Positions 18,431-28,717 are shown, counted from the first letter of the stretch. The stretch: 44,058 nucleotides of DNA from Bacteroidales bacterium (GCA_017443465.1 JAFRXO010000001.1:1-44058); one strand, 5' to 3'. The notes: generated by a model not told the origin, from the sequence alone. Made by a program: numbers and translations.

Positions 18431-19870
18431 ATGAAAAAGATTTTCTCTGCCCTGGCCATCGCGGCCATCGCCTTGATGGCGGCCGGATGCTGTTCAAAGA
18501 CTGAAGGCGGATTCAAGAAGAATTCTGAAGGTGCCATAGTAACGCCGGTGCCTGCAAGGCCCGCCGGACAGACCGATGTCATCGGACTGGTAACCCCCAA
18601 ACTCGAGACCGTAAGGATAGGTATCGTCGGACTCGGAATGAGGGGCAGCGGCGCAGTGACCCGCCTTTCCCGCGTTCCCGGAGCTAAGATCGTTGCAGTC
18701 TGCGATGTAGAAGCCGACAGGGTGGAGAAAGCCAAGAAAGCCCTTGCTGACAGGGAATACGGCGAAGTAGCCGGTTACAGCGGCTCGACTGAAGCTTTCA
18801 AGGAACTCTGCGAGAGGGATGACATCGACTTGGTCTATGTCTGCACCGACTGGGTACATCACGTACCGGTAGCCCTCTACGCCATGGAGCATGGCAAGAA
18901 CGCCGCCATCGAGGTCCCGTCTGCCTATTCGCTGGAAGACTGCTGGGCGCTGGTCAATATGTCCGAGAAGACCCGCCTCCACTGCATGATCCTCGAGAAC
19001 TGCTGCTATGACTTCTTCGAGCTCTCCACACTCGAGATGGCCAAGCAGGGAGTATTCGGAGACATAGTCCATGTAGAAGGTTCCTACAACCATAACCTCG
19101 ACCCGTTCTGGCATGAGTACTGGCAGAACTGGAGGCTTGATTTCAACCAGAAGCACCGCGGAGACGTCTATCCGACCCATGGCTTCGGTCCCATCTGCCA
19201 GGTCCTCGGCATCCACCGCGGAGACAAGCTCAACACCCTCGTGGCGATGGACACCAAGGCATTCAACGGCCCCAAGCACGTCAGGGCGCAGGGCGGCCAG
19301 GATCCGGACAACTTCGCCAACGGCGATGTCACCACTACCATGATCCGCACCGAAAAGGGCAGGAGCATCCTCATCGAGCATGATGTGATGAATCCCCGTC
19401 CCTACAGCAGGATGTACCAGGTGGTCGGAACCGACGGCTATGCCGCCAAGTATCCCGTGCAGCAGTACTGCCTCCGCAGGGAGTTCCTCAACGGAGAGCC
19501 CATCGACTATTCCAATCTCAAGGGAGAAAGGACACTAATGGGAGAGGCCCTCGCAGAACTTCAGGCAAAATATCCCTGCCCAATCCTCACCGAGGATTTT
19601 GTCAATCTGGCCAAAGAGGTCGGCGGCCATGGCGGAATGGACTTCATCATGGACTATAGGCTCGTTTACTGCCTGCGCAACGGACTCCCCCTCGACATGG
19701 ACGTCTATGACCTGGCAGAATGGTGCTCCATCGGCGAGCTGTCCGCAATCTCCATGGAAAACGGCAACGCTCCCGTCGTAGTGCCCGATTTCACCCGCGG
19801 AGCATGGAACAAGCTCAACGGATTCTCATATGCATTCGCTCCCGGCGACGGTCCGGCGGCAGCTAAATAA
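18431..19870 (+). CDS. Gfo/Idh/MocA-family lipoprotein, GH109 type (possible alpha-N-acetylgalactosaminidase)
   Basis: An exported lipoprotein (479 residues) with a Sec signal and lipobox ending AAGC (Cys20). The mature part is a Gfo/Idh/MocA protein: NAD-binding [14 protein letters not shown] (61-74), VCDVEADR, then [15 protein letters not shown], and the motif [22 protein letters not shown]. That last motif is characteristic of glycoside hydrolase family 109, whose members cleave terminal alpha-GalNAc by an NAD-dependent redox mechanism. Activity is inferred. The ATG at 18431 gives a clean signal ([10 protein letters not shown]); an ATG 18 nt upstream is less likely. It heads a tight plus-strand operon, 7 nt before cysS. 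A Sec-exported NAD enzyme must bind its cofactor outside the cytoplasm. Confidence 0.85.
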   Translation: MKKIFSALAIAAIALMAAGCCSKTEGGFKKNSEGAIVTPVPARPAGQTDVIGLVTPKLETVRIGIVGLGMRGSGAVTRLSRVPGAKIVAVCDVEADRVEKAKKALADREYGEVAGYSGSTEAFKELCERDDIDLVYVCTDWVHHVPVALYAMEHGKNAAIEVPSAYSLEDCWALVNMSEKTRLHCMILENCCYDFFELSTLEMAKQGVFGDIVHVEGSYNHNLDPFWHEYWQNWRLDFNQKHRGDVYPTHGFGPICQVLGIHRGDKLNTLVAMDTKAFNGPKHVRAQGGQDPDNFANGDVTTTMIRTEKGRSILIEHDVMNPRPYSRMYQVVGTDGYAAKYPVQQYCLRREFLNGEPIDYSNLKGERTLMGEALAELQAKYPCPILTEDFVNLAKEVGGHGGMDFIMDYRLVYCLRNGLPLDMDVYDLAEWCSIGELSAISMENGNAPVVVPDFTRGAWNKLNGFSYAFAPGDGPAAAK

Positions 19871-19877
19871 TCCTGAA

Positions 19878-21449
19878 ATGAGGGAACTTTATCTAAGCGA
19901 TTCATTAAGCAGAAGCAAAAAACTCTTCATTCCAATCCACGAAGGCAGGGTCGGCATGTACGTATGCGGACCGACTGTCTATGGCGACGCCCATCTTGGA
20001 CACGCCCGCCCGGGAGTCACCTATGATGTCCTGCAGAAACTCCTGCGCCACCTGGGTTATAAGGTCCGCTATGTGAGGAACATCACCGACGTAGGCCATC
20101 TGGAGCATGATGCGGATGAAGGGGAAGACAAGATAGCGAAGAAGGCCAGGCTGGACCAGCTTGAGCCGATGGAGGTCGTCCAGACCTACACCTTCAGGTA
20201 CCACGAGGCCATGAGGGAGCTCAATGTGGCCCCTCCCTCGATTGAGCCGAGGGCTTCCGGACACATCATAGAGCAGATCGAGACGGTCAAGAAGATACTT
20301 GACGCCGGATATGCCTATGTCAGCAACGGATCGGTCTATTTCGACGTGCGCAAGTACAACGAAGACTTCCATTACGGGGTCCTTTCGGGGCGCAACATAG
20401 ACGAAACTATGGAAGGCACCAGGAACCTCGACGGGCAGGGAGACAAGAGGGCCCCGCATGATTTCGCACTCTGGAAAAAGGCTGAGCCACAGCACATCAT
20501 GAGGTGGCCTTCACCATGGGGAGAAGGTTTCCCGGGATGGCACCTGGAGTGCTCCACCATGAGCGAGAAGTACCTGGGCCGCGAATTCGACATCCACGGA
20601 GGCGGCATGGACCTTCTCTTCCCACACCATGAATGTGAGATCGCCCAGAACGAGGCTTCGCGCGGAACCCAGGGTGTGCATTACTGGGTCCACAACAACC
20701 TGATCACAATCGAAGGCAAGAAGATGGGGAAATCCCTCGGGAATTTCATCACCCTCCCGGAGCTCTTCAGCGGGAATCACCCGAAACTCGCCAAGGCATA
20801 TGCCCCGATGACGGTGCGCTTCTTCATCCTGCAGGCGCACTACCGCGGCACCCTCGATTTCTCCAATGAGGCCCTCCAGGCCGCGGAGAAGGCCCTTGAC
20901 AAGATTATGGGGGCATATGAGGACCTCAAGAAACTCGCCGCACCCCTCGGGATCAAGCCCACCGTCAAAGGCACGGAAGGCAATCCGGCGGAGGCCATGG
21001 CATATGGAGAATATGTCGATGACACCGCTCCCGATACCCTTCCTGAGGGTGTCTCTCCTGAAGTGGCGGCGGTATTCAACGGCGTCTATGATGCGCTCTG
21101 CGACGACATGAACACTCCTGTCGCCCTGGCCCATTTCTTCGATGCGGTCAAGCTGACAAACGGAGCCAAAGATGGCGCCGTAAAGCTTTCTGCAGCTGAT
21201 TATGAAGTACTTCTGCGCCTGTGGGACGACATTGTCTTCGGAGTCCTCGGACTCCGTGGAGAGCATTCCGCCGCCGCATCCTCAGACGGCCATGTCGTCA
21301 AGGGACTGATGGACATAGTCCTCAAGGAGAGGGCAGAGGCCAAGGCCGCGAAGGACTGGGCACGTTCGGATGCCATCCGGGATGCCCTGAAGGCTGCCGG
21401 AGTCACCGTGAAGGACACCAAGAACGGGGCCGAGTGGACTATTGACTGA
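19878..21449 (+). CDS. cysS: cysteinyl-tRNA synthetase
   Basis: CysS charges tRNA-Cys. It is a class I synthetase of 523 residues, somewhat longer than the common 460-500. The start is the ATG 7 nt after the GH109 stop, giving [10 protein letters not shown]; a longer frame beginning inside the upstream gene was rejected. Signatures are [16 protein letters not shown] (Cys30 as zinc ligand and HLGH at 39-42), GWHLECS and [13 protein letters not shown] for the remaining zinc site, and [13 protein letters not shown] (KMSKS loop). The C-terminal DALR-like region contains [15 protein letters not shown]. It is co-transcribed with envelope glycan genes and xth, with 8 nt to the next gene. Confidence 0.97.
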   Translation: MRELYLSDSLSRSKKLFIPIHEGRVGMYVCGPTVYGDAHLGHARPGVTYDVLQKLLRHLGYKVRYVRNITDVGHLEHDADEGEDKIAKKARLDQLEPMEVVQTYTFRYHEAMRELNVAPPSIEPRASGHIIEQIETVKKILDAGYAYVSNGSVYFDVRKYNEDFHYGVLSGRNIDETMEGTRNLDGQGDKRAPHDFALWKKAEPQHIMRWPSPWGEGFPGWHLECSTMSEKYLGREFDIHGGGMDLLFPHHECEIAQNEASRGTQGVHYWVHNNLITIEGKKMGKSLGNFITLPELFSGNHPKLAKAYAPMTVRFFILQAHYRGTLDFSNEALQAAEKALDKIMGAYEDLKKLAAPLGIKPTVKGTEGNPAEAMAYGEYVDDTAPDTLPEGVSPEVAAVFNGVYDALCDDMNTPVALAHFFDAVKLTNGAKDGAVKLSAADYEVLLRLWDDIVFGVLGLRGEHSAAASSDGHVVKGLMDIVLKERAEAKAAKDWARSDAIRDALKAAGVTVKDTKNGAEWTID

Positions 21450-21457
21450 CCTCGAAG

Positions 21458-22210
21458 ATGAAATTCATTTCCTGGAACGTGAACGGGCTGAGGGCGTGCT
21501 TCAGCAAAGGAGACTTCGAAAAGGCTTTCGAGGCCCTGGATGCTGATTTCTTCTGCCTTCAGGAGACCAAGATGCAGTCCGGCCAGCTGGACCTGGAATT
21601 CCCCGGCTACGAGTCCTACTGGAACTTCGCCGAGAAGAAAGGCTACAGCGGGACCGCGATATACACCCGCATCAAACCGCTTGGCGTGACATATGGCATG
21701 GGAGTGGAGGAGCACGACCATGAAGGCCGGGTCATATGCCTCGAGTACGGGGATTTCTATCTCGTATGCGCATATGTCCCGAATTCCCAGGACGGGCTCA
21801 GACGCCTGGACTACAGGATGAAATGGGAAGATGATTTCCGCGCTTACCTCAGCTCGCTCGCGACTGTCAAGCCCGTAATCATGTGCGGAGACCTGAACGT
21901 AGCCCACGAGGAGATTGACATCAAGAATCCGGACACAAACCGCCGCAATGCCGGCTTCACCGACGAAGAGCGCGGGAAGTTCTCCGAACTCCTCTCGGCG
22001 GGTTTCACCGACTCCTGGCGCAAACTCAATCCGGATGTCGTGAAATACTCCTGGTGGTCCTACCGCTTTCACGCCCGCGAGAAGAACGTCGGCTGGCGCC
22101 TGGATTATTTCGTGGTCTCGGATGCCCTTTGGCCTCGGGTCACCGGAGCGGAGATCCACAATGAAATCTTCGGCTCGGACCACTGCCCCGTAGAACTGGA
22201 TATCGACTGA
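21458..22210 (+). CDS. xth: exodeoxyribonuclease III / AP endonuclease
   Basis: A 250-residue DNA-repair nuclease of the exonuclease III/APE family, cutting 5' of abasic sites in base-excision repair. It shows all family motifs: FISWNVNGLRA (Asn7), LQETKM (metal-binding Glu36), YSGTAIYTR, CGDLNVAHEEIDIKNP (Asp and Asn), FTDSWR, WWSYRFHAREKNVGWRLDYF, and the catalytic His in SDHCPV near the C-terminus. It starts 8 nt after cysS. Symbols exoA and xthA are used for the same family in different genomes. Confidence 0.95.
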   Translation: MKFISWNVNGLRACFSKGDFEKAFEALDADFFCLQETKMQSGQLDLEFPGYESYWNFAEKKGYSGTAIYTRIKPLGVTYGMGVEEHDHEGRVICLEYGDFYLVCAYVPNSQDGLRRLDYRMKWEDDFRAYLSSLATVKPVIMCGDLNVAHEEIDIKNPDTNRRNAGFTDEERGKFSELLSAGFTDSWRKLNPDVVKYSWWSYRFHAREKNVGWRLDYFVVSDALWPRVTGAEIHNEIFGSDHCPVELDID

Positions 22211-22223
22211 CATCATAACACAT

Positions 22224-24203
22224 ATGAAACTTCATCTCAACATCGCCATCGCCGTGGCGGCTGTCATTTTCGTAATGACGGCTGCCTCCTGCAGCAAGAA
22301 GGAAGTAGGATTCGTCCATCCCGGAATAGACATGACCCTTTCCGACCTGGAATACGTCAGGGACCAGATAAAGGCCGGGGATGACACGCTCAACCGCTAT
22401 TTCAATCTCCTGAAAGAAAGCACTCCGTCGGATTTCGTGCCGAAACCGCAATCCAGGGTGATCCGAGGACCGTACAACAAGCCTGACATAGGAGGCACCG
22501 CACTGTTCCAAAGCGCCCGCCAGTCCTATAACAATGCCCTGATGTGGTTCATCACCGGAGAAGAAGCATATGCAAAAAAGGCAATCGAGATTATCGACGC
22601 CTGGTCAGGGACGCTTCGCAGCTTCGATGAGAATGACACCAAGCTCATCATCGCCCTCACAGGATATGACTTCTGCAACGCCGCAGAGATCCTGAGGTAC
22701 ACATATGAAGGCTGGACCGAGAAGAACACGGAAAGCGCCTCGAGGCTGTTCAAGGAAGTGTTTTATCCCTGCATAAGGTACTATTACCCTGAGGCCAACG
22801 GCAACTGGGACGGCGCGATGATGCACACCCTACTCTCCATTGCGGTCTTCATGGATGACAAGACGATGTTCGACGATGCCATCCACCACTTCCTTACCGG
22901 ACCGTGCAACGGCAGCCTCCTCAAGTACGTGCATCCTTCCGGACAGTGCCAGGAAATGACACGTGACATGGGCCACGTACAACTGGGGCTCATCCAGTTC
23001 TCAGGGGCCGCAAGGGTTGCCTACACACAGGGGGTGGATCTCTTCGAGGTCGCTGACAAGAGGCTCGCCCTCGGCCTGGAATACGCCGCAAGGTGGATAA
23101 CCGGTGGAGAAGTACATTGCTACGGCCCCGCATCCGAGCGCGGAAGACTGAGATACACTTCCGGCTTCGACTGGTTCCTTAAACTCTACAATTCCAAAGG
23201 AGTGGACATGCCGGCCCTCAGGGAACTGGTCGCCAGGGCTAAGGGTGACCCTCTCCTCAAACTCACTTCCTACAGCAGGGAATTCCTTGACACTCCTTAT
23301 GAGTTGAAGCCGGTCCTCCCCTCTGCGGTTGCTTATCCGGCAGGAGCCCTTGAAACTGAAGAGGTCTCCTCACCTGACGCTGTAATCCTGAGGCCAGGTG
23401 ATGACATCCAGGCCTGCCTCGATGCAAATGCCGGTTCCGGAAAGACCATCCTGCTGAAAGCTGGGGAATACAAGGTCGCCAAATCCATCAACATCCCGTC
23501 CGGAATCACGTTGAAGGGCGAAGGCCTGGGCACCGTCCTGGTCTGCGAGCCAACGATCTTCAACTCGGCCCTTACCATGGAAGGCGACGTCGAGGGGAAT
23601 GTTACCTTCGAGAATTTCGTCCTCGAAGGTGCATGGGACCACGCCCCGGGCTTCGACCCCAACACCGGACGCTGGTGGCGCACCGGCAGGCTTAGCAATG
23701 ACATCAACGGAATCACTGTCATCGGAAAGGCAGGATCAACCAAGAACTTTAAATTCAAGAACCTCACAGTGATCAACTTCTCACGCCACGGGGTCTATTG
23801 CTCTGATGTGGACGGGATTGTGGTTGAAAACTGCGACTTCACAGAGAACGGATCCATGTCGATCCCGGGGGAAAGGCTCACCCATAACATCATGGTACAA
23901 AACTGCTCCGGAGTCAGGATTTCAGATTCGAGGCTTGACACCTCAACCAAGGGCGCAGGTATCTTCCTGAAATGCAGTACCGACATCGGAATAACCTCCT
24001 GTGAAATAGCCAGAAACGCATGGCACGGAGTGATCGTCCAGGATTCCGGGAATGTGACGGTCAGCGGCTGCCTGATCGAAGCCAACAACGGAGATCCGAT
24101 TCACATCGACGACCTGCTGGTCACATCGAAGAATATCTCAGTGAAGGATTGCAAGATCCAGCACAATAATTTCTACGCCCTCACGACTAACGCATTGCCT
24201 TAG
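22224..24203 (+). CDS. lipoprotein fusing an alginate-lyase-like domain to a right-handed beta-helix
   Basis: A 659-residue surface or periplasmic lipoprotein (signal to Cys23, TAASC). Residues about 60-345 match the (alpha/alpha) toroid of alginate_lyase-family proteins: GGTALFQSARQSYNNALMWF, EANGNWDGAMMHTLLS, HPSGQCQEMTRDMGHVQLG and LGLEYAARWITGGE. Residues about 385-655 are a right-handed parallel beta-helix beginning ILRPGDDIQACLDAN and continuing as regular turns (VVENCDFTEN, VRISDSRLD, ITSCEIARNAWHGVIVQDS, VTVSGCLIEANNGDPIHID). This suggests two polysaccharide lyase or epimerase-type modules in one chain; the substrate is unknown. The start ATG lies in a CATATG word. It is the fourth gene of the operon led by the GH109-like gene. 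Confidence 0.8.
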   Translation: MKLHLNIAIAVAAVIFVMTAASCSKKEVGFVHPGIDMTLSDLEYVRDQIKAGDDTLNRYFNLLKESTPSDFVPKPQSRVIRGPYNKPDIGGTALFQSARQSYNNALMWFITGEEAYAKKAIEIIDAWSGTLRSFDENDTKLIIALTGYDFCNAAEILRYTYEGWTEKNTESASRLFKEVFYPCIRYYYPEANGNWDGAMMHTLLSIAVFMDDKTMFDDAIHHFLTGPCNGSLLKYVHPSGQCQEMTRDMGHVQLGLIQFSGAARVAYTQGVDLFEVADKRLALGLEYAARWITGGEVHCYGPASERGRLRYTSGFDWFLKLYNSKGVDMPALRELVARAKGDPLLKLTSYSREFLDTPYELKPVLPSAVAYPAGALETEEVSSPDAVILRPGDDIQACLDANAGSGKTILLKAGEYKVAKSINIPSGITLKGEGLGTVLVCEPTIFNSALTMEGDVEGNVTFENFVLEGAWDHAPGFDPNTGRWWRTGRLSNDINGITVIGKAGSTKNFKFKNLTVINFSRHGVYCSDVDGIVVENCDFTENGSMSIPGERLTHNIMVQNCSGVRISDSRLDTSTKGAGIFLKCSTDIGITSCEIARNAWHGVIVQDSGNVTVSGCLIEANNGDPIHIDDLLVTSKNISVKDCKIQHNNFYALTTNALP

Positions 24204-24206
24204 ACC

Positions 24207-24839
24207 ATGGATCAACCTCAATACCTGGTCAAGATTTCCTACAGCTGGCGCTCGCGTGGCATCTCCATGCGGGCAACCAAGGCCGGGGAGATCCATGTCA
24301 CCGCCTCTCCGCTGGTTTCGAAGGCCAGGATCAGGGAGTTCATAGACAGTCACTCGGAGTGGATCGAAAAGGCCCTGGGGAAAACCGCCGACGCAAGGGC
24401 GCGTGAGGAAGCTTTCTTTGAACGGCTGCCGCTTCAGACCCGGGAAGAACGCGCTGAAGCCAAGGCCAGGATGGACGCCATAATCGGACCGCTTGTCGAA
24501 AAATACGCGCCACTGATGGGAGTGTCCCCCTCCGCAGTCAGCTACAGGGCCTCCCGGTCCAGATGGGGCAGCTGCAATCCCTCCACCAGGCGCATAAACT
24601 TCAGCTATTACCTCCTGCTCCTTCCGGACATATGTATTGAACACGTCGTGGTGCATGAGCTGGCGCACCTGCTGGTCTCAGGCCATGGCCCCGCCTTCTA
24701 CAAGGTGATGGACAGGCATTTCCCCCGCTGGAAAGAAGCCCGTGCCCTGGCCCGACGGACCGTCCTTGCCGCACGGTCCTGTGCACCGGGCACCAGACTA
24801 TCCCCTTTTAGCCGCGAAGTGGAAGTGACTGACAACTAA
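24207..24839 (+). CDS. YgjP/DUF45-type zinc metalloprotein
   Basis: A 210-residue cytoplasmic protein of the YgjP-like metallopeptidase family (DUF45). The active-site region is VVVHELAHLLVSGHGPAFY: His150 and His154 with Glu151 form HExxH, and His160 is the likely third ligand. Upstream are the family motifs SRSRWGSCNPSTRRINFSYYL (residues 116-136). Substrates of the family are poorly known. It begins 3 nt after the beta-helix gene and is the last gene before a strong terminator, so it is read as the end of the plus-strand operon. Confidence 0.85.
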   Translation: MDQPQYLVKISYSWRSRGISMRATKAGEIHVTASPLVSKARIREFIDSHSEWIEKALGKTADARAREEAFFERLPLQTREERAEAKARMDAIIGPLVEKYAPLMGVSPSAVSYRASRSRWGSCNPSTRRINFSYYLLLLPDICIEHVVVHELAHLLVSGHGPAFYKVMDRHFPRWKEARALARRTVLAARSCAPGTRLSPFSREVEVTDN

Positions 24840-24844
24840 TTAAT

Positions 24845-24888
24845 AAAGCACTTGACCTATCCTGAAATCAGGACAGGTCAAGTGCTTT
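24845..24888 (+). terminator. terminator of the GH109-cysS-xth operon
   Basis: Arms 24845-24865 and 24868-24888 pair over 21 bp with one mismatch and a tiny AA loop. The stem starts 5 nt after the last stop codon. Its ends are AAAGC/GCTTT, so the downstream side finishes in TTT; it could also serve minus-strand transcription. Confidence 0.75.
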
Positions 24889-24964
24889 AATGACTGACTG
24901 TCAACTATTCCCACTTCACCTGTGTTTTTGGCGCATAATCCCCGGGACGGGTCCCCTAATGCAT

Positions 24965-25044
24965 CGCTTCCGGAATACATCCAAGCGACATTTTCCCGTA
25001 CAGGGCGCCCTCAGGCGCAGGAGCTTGGAGATGTTCCGGAAGCG
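24965..25044. other. 80-nt highly folded intergenic element after the ilv/leu operon
   Basis: Outer arms 24965-24986 and 25023-25044 begin with 11 perfectly complementary bases (CGCTTCCGGAA / TTCCGGAAGCG) and resume with CCAAGC/GCTTGG after an internal bulge. Inside, GCGCC-CTCA-GGCGC (25005-25018) forms a second hairpin. A further small palindrome (GGGACGGGTCCC) lies just upstream near 24950. No open frame is supported in 24889-25075. It could be the terminator of the minus-strand operon, a small RNA or a dispersed palindromic repeat. Confidence 0.45.
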
Positions 25045-25075
25045 GATTAAAAGGGCCTTCTTATTCCGGCTGCCG

Positions 25076-26119
25076 TCAGGCCTCGTCGATGTAATGGCAC
25101 CAGCCGTGGGTGTCCTCCAATTCGCCGAACTGTATGCCAGTGATCCGCTTGTAGAGCTTAGTACAAACCGGTCCTACGACACCGTCGGGGACGAGGCGAT
25201 ATGACTTCGAAACCACGTCTCCCTCAAGGGTCGGTTTGATGTCGATATGCGACATCGGGGTGATGACCACCGCAGTACCGCATGCACCGGCCTCTTCGAA
25301 CTCGGAAAGTTCCTCAACAGGCACCGGACGCTTCTCTACCGTCATCCCGAAGTCCTTTGCGACCTCCTGGAGAGTCATGTTGGTGATTGAAGGCAACACG
25401 CTGTCAGAAAGCGGAGTGATGTACTTGTTCCCCTTGATCCCGAAGAAATTGGATGATCCGAACTCATCCACGAATTCCCTGGTTGCCGAATTCAGGTAGA
25501 GGAGCTCAGTGTAGCCCTGTTCATGGGCGATCTTGTAAGGCTTGAAAGTCGCAGCATAGTTGGCTCCGATCTTGAAACTTCCGGACCCCTTCGGTGCAGC
25601 ACGGTCATAGTTGCCCGGAATGACGGCAGCGGAAGACTTCAGGTGCTCTCCGTAATAGGAACCTGCAGGAGCGCACATGACGGCAAAAATAGCCTCAGGA
25701 TAAGGCACAAGCTGCATTTGCGGATGCATTCCGACAAGGAGCGGCCTCACGTAAAGAGACGCCTTGTGACCGTACGGAGGCAAGAATTCCAGGTTATTCT
25801 TCACGCACAGGCTGCACATCTCGATGAACATCTCCTCAGTAGGTACGGGGAGCCCGAGGTAATTCGCAGTCCTCTGCAGACGGGCTGCGTTCTTGTCCGG
25901 ACGGAACAACGCTATGCGCCCGTCCTTCTGGCGGAAAGCCTTGAGCCCCTCGAAACAGGAAATCGCATAATGGAAAACCTGGGCGAAGGGATCGAAAGTG
26001 AATGAGAAGGTCTCCGTGGTCTCAATAGGCGACCACTTTCCATCTTTGAAATGGGAGAGAACGACGGTACGCGTCCTGTAGGCATCAAAGCCCAGAGTGT
26101 CCCAGTTGATATTAGCCAT
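25076..26119 (-). CDS. ilvE: branched-chain amino acid aminotransferase
   Basis: IlvE performs the final transamination to valine, leucine and isoleucine, using PLP and glutamate. The 347-residue protein is a class IV aminotransferase of the long (eukaryote-like) type: YAISCFEGLKAFRQKDG, LFRPDKNAARLQRTA, ASLYVRPLLVG, the PLP-lysine region GSFKIGANYAAT (Lys183), and FVDEFGSSNFFGI. It is the last gene of the operon, 5 nt after leuB, and is followed by the folded element at 24965-25044. Confidence 0.96.
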   Translation of the reverse strand: MANINWDTLGFDAYRTRTVVLSHFKDGKWSPIETTETFSFTFDPFAQVFHYAISCFEGLKAFRQKDGRIALFRPDKNAARLQRTANYLGLPVPTEEMFIEMCSLCVKNNLEFLPPYGHKASLYVRPLLVGMHPQMQLVPYPEAIFAVMCAPAGSYYGEHLKSSAAVIPGNYDRAAPKGSGSFKIGANYAATFKPYKIAHEQGYTELLYLNSATREFVDEFGSSNFFGIKGNKYITPLSDSVLPSITNMTLQEVAKDFGMTVEKRPVPVEELSEFEEAGACGTAVVITPMSHIDIKPTLEGDVVSKSYRLVPDGVVGPVCTKLYKRITGIQFGELEDTHGWCHYIDEA

Positions 26120-26124
26120 GATTG

Positions 26125-27189
26125 TTATTTGTTGATTTCTTTTGCAATCCAGTCTCCAACCTCAGAGGTGGAATAAGCCTTTCCACCGGCAGCGAGGTCT
26201 TCGGTCACGATTCCTGCTGCGATTGAAGCAGCCACAGCTTCACGGATAGCCTTACCTTCCTCCATGAGTCCGAACGAATACTCGAACATCATTGCAGCCG
26301 AAAGGATGGCCGCCACCGGGTTGGCGATGTTCTTGCCGGCAGCCTGCGGGTAAGAACCATGGATGGGCTCGAACAGGCTGGTGTGCTCACCCACTGATGC
26401 GGACGCCAGCAGGCCCATGGAGCCGGAAATACAGCTGGCCTCGTCAGTGAGGATGTCCCCGAAAGTATTCTCGGTTACGAGCACATCGAAGAACTTAGGA
26501 CAGCGGATAAGCTGCATGGCGGCATTGTCCACGAACATGTAATCGACATTGACGTCAGGATACTTCGGTTCCATCTCCTGGGCGACCTGCCTCCACAGGC
26601 GTGAAGACTCCAGGACATTGGCTTTGTCCACGACTGTCAGGTGTTTGTGCCTGCGCTGGGCATACTTGAAGGCCAGGTCCAGGATACGTTCAATCTCGAA
26701 GCGGCTGTAGATACAGGTGTCATATGCAGTGTTCCCGTCGTCCTTGCGCCCTTTCTCCCCGAAATACATTCCTCCGGTGAGTTCGCGGACGCACAGGAAA
26801 TCAGCCCCGTCCACAAGTTCGGTCTTGAGGGGCGAGCGGTCGACCAGGGACTTGAAGGTCTCCACAGGACGCAGGTTGGCATACAGTCCAAGACGCTTGC
26901 GGATCGCCAGGAGGCCCTGCTCAGGCCTGACCGGAGAATTCGGGTTATTGTCATATTTTGGATCTCCCACGGCGCCGAAAAGCACGGCGTCACTGTCCAT
27001 GCATATGGAATGGGTCTCTTCAGGATATGGGTTTCCGAAACGGTCGATGGCGCATGCGCCGACATATGCAAAACTGTACTGCACATCATGACCGAAGCGG
27101 CGGCACACCGCGTCCACGGCTTTCACCGCCTGGTCAACAACTTCGGGACCTATGCCGTCTCCCGGCAATTTCGCGATTCTGAGTTTCAT
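26125..27189 (-). CDS. leuB: 3-isopropylmalate dehydrogenase
   Basis: LeuB oxidatively decarboxylates 3-isopropylmalate with NAD+, the third leucine-specific step, and may also process methylmalate in a citramalate pathway. The 354-residue protein has [15 protein letters not shown] at the N-terminus, [37 protein letters not shown], the [15 protein letters not shown] region and the family signature [19 protein letters not shown]. The start codon is in a CATATG word. It lies 10 nt after the second LeuA-like gene. Confidence 0.97.
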   Translation of the reverse strand: MKLRIAKLPGDGIGPEVVDQAVKAVDAVCRRFGHDVQYSFAYVGACAIDRFGNPYPEETHSICMDSDAVLFGAVGDPKYDNNPNSPVRPEQGLLAIRKRLGLYANLRPVETFKSLVDRSPLKTELVDGADFLCVRELTGGMYFGEKGRKDDGNTAYDTCIYSRFEIERILDLAFKYAQRRHKHLTVVDKANVLESSRLWRQVAQEMEPKYPDVNVDYMFVDNAAMQLIRCPKFFDVLVTENTFGDILTDEASCISGSMGLLASASVGEHTSLFEPIHGSYPQAAGKNIANPVAAILSAAMMFEYSFGLMEEGKAIREAVAASIAAGIVTEDLAAGGKAYSTSEVGDWIAKEINK

Positions 27190-27199
27190 ATGTGTGTCC

Positions 27200-28717
27200 T
27201 TAAACTGTGTTTTCTATAATGTTCAACATTTTGAATGTAGCCTTGATGGCTGCTTCTGCCTGGTCGGAATCCACTCCCCTGGTCTTGAACGAGGAGCCGT
27301 CCATGTCCCAGGTAATGGTGGTCTCTACGAGGGCGTCGGTCTTTCCTCCGGGCGGGATCTTGACTATGTAGTCCGCAAGGCGCGGGTGCTTCTTCCCAAG
27401 GGAATCATATATCTTCCAGAGCGCCTTCATGAATGCGTCATACTGACCGTCGCCGGAAGCCGATTCCTCGAATTCACTGCCTCCGATGTCAATCTTCAGG
27501 TTGGCCAAAGGCCTCATCCCACGTGTAAGCTGAAGGCTATAGTTGACCAGCCGGATGTGCTCGCGGGTGAGGAAGTCTCCCTTCAGGACATCTGCGATGA
27601 TAAATGGAAGATCTTCTGTAGTAAGGCTTTCCTTCTTGTCTCCAAGTTCCACGACCCTCTGCGTCACGAGCTTCATCTGCTCGGCGGTAAGGCTGATCCC
27701 CAGCTCCTCGAGGTTCTTCATGATGTTCGCCTTGCCGCTGGTCTTGCCGAGGGCATAGTGGCGGTGACGGCCGAAACGCTCGGGCATGAGGGCGTTCTGG
27801 TAGAGCCCTCCCTTCTTGTCCCCGTCTGCATGGACGCCGCTGGTCTGGGTGAATACGAACTCGCCGATAAGAGGCTTGTTGGAAGGAATCCTGATTCCGG
27901 ATATGGTTTCGACGTACCTGCACACGTGCATCAGCTTCTTCTCATTCAGCGAATTGGGAATGTGAAGATGGTCGTTGAGGATTCCTAAAGCACTGGACAC
28001 CGGAAGATTCCCAGTCCTTTCACCCAGCCCGTTAACGGTAACGTGGATTCCCTTGACACCGGCCTTCAGGGCTCCGAAGGTGTTCGCAGCCGCGAGGTCG
28101 TAATCATTATGGGCGTGGAAGTCGAAATGGATGCCCGGATAACGGCTGATCATCATCCTGCAGAAGGACTCGGCTTTGTCTGGGTCCAATATACCGAGGG
28201 TGTCTGGGAGCATAATCCTCTTCACCGGAGCGTCCTTCAGACCGTCCACAAGGAAGAACACATAGTCCGGGGAATCAATCATCCCGTTCGACCAGTCCTC
28301 CAGATAGACATTGACCTCCAAGCCCTTGGAGCGCGCAAGCGAGATATTGGACAGGACATTGTCCAGGTGTTCCTGCGGGGTCTTGCGGAGCTGTCCGGTG
28401 ACATGCCTCAGGGAGCCTTTGGTAAGCAGGTTCATCACCTTCCCGCCGGCAGAGGCTATCCAGTCCACGGAAAGCCCGTCGTCCACGAATCCAAGCGCCT
28501 CCACCTTCTCCAGCAGACCTGTCGCAGACGCCCAGGAGCATATCTTCGCATATGCCTCCTTTTCTCCGGCGGACACCCTCGCGGACGCCACCTCTATGCG
28601 GTTGACCTTCAGTTCATCCAAAAGCAGTCTTGCAATGGCCAGCTTCTCGTCAGAATTGAAGGACACACCTGCGGTCTGCTCCCCGTCGCGGAGAGTCGTA
28701 TCCAATACTTCGATCAT
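27200..28717 (-). CDS. second LeuA-family synthase, probably citramalate synthase type
   Basis: A 505-residue enzyme of the DRE-TIM metallolyase family. The N-terminal TIM barrel has [14 protein letters not shown] (metal Asp and catalytic Arg), [11 protein letters not shown], the HxH metal site ([11 protein letters not shown]) and [14 protein letters not shown]. The C-terminal part (about residues 380-505) looks like the LeuA dimer regulatory domain. It is clearly different from the leuA product encoded upstream in the same operon. Bacteroidota operons often carry such a second copy, commonly annotated as alpha-isopropylmalate or citramalate synthase. With no threonine deaminase gene nearby, a citramalate role feeding isoleucine is a reasonable inference. 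Overlaps leuD by 4 bp. Confidence 0.85.
   Translation of the reverse strand: MIEVLDTTLRDGEQTAGVSFNSDEKLAIARLLLDELKVNRIEVASARVSAGEKEAYAKICSWASATGLLEKVEALGFVDDGLSVDWIASAGGKVMNLLTKGSLRHVTGQLRKTPQEHLDNVLSNISLARSKGLEVNVYLEDWSNGMIDSPDYVFFLVDGLKDAPVKRIMLPDTLGILDPDKAESFCRMMISRYPGIHFDFHAHNDYDLAAANTFGALKAGVKGIHVTVNGLGERTGNLPVSSALGILNDHLHIPNSLNEKKLMHVCRYVETISGIRIPSNKPLIGEFVFTQTSGVHADGDKKGGLYQNALMPERFGRHRHYALGKTSGKANIMKNLEELGISLTAEQMKLVTQRVVELGDKKESLTTEDLPFIIADVLKGDFLTREHIRLVNYSLQLTRGMRPLANLKIDIGGSEFEESASGDGQYDAFMKALWKIYDSLGKKHPRLADYIVKIPPGGKTDALVETTITWDMDGSSFKTRGVDSDQAEAAIKATFKMLNIIENTV

Noticed and set aside
19830-19877. Longer N-terminus of CysS beginning inside the GH109-like gene
   Set aside because: The extra 16 residues do not resemble CysS, and the ATG at 19878 has normal operon spacing.
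21200-22216. 338-codon open frame opposite cysS and xth
   Set aside because: It spans the ends of two well-conserved genes on the other strand and shows no protein motif; taken as a shadow frame.
24965-25044. tRNA gene in the folded intergenic element
   Set aside because: The arms do not form a cloverleaf and there is no T-loop (GTTCRA) or D-loop consensus.
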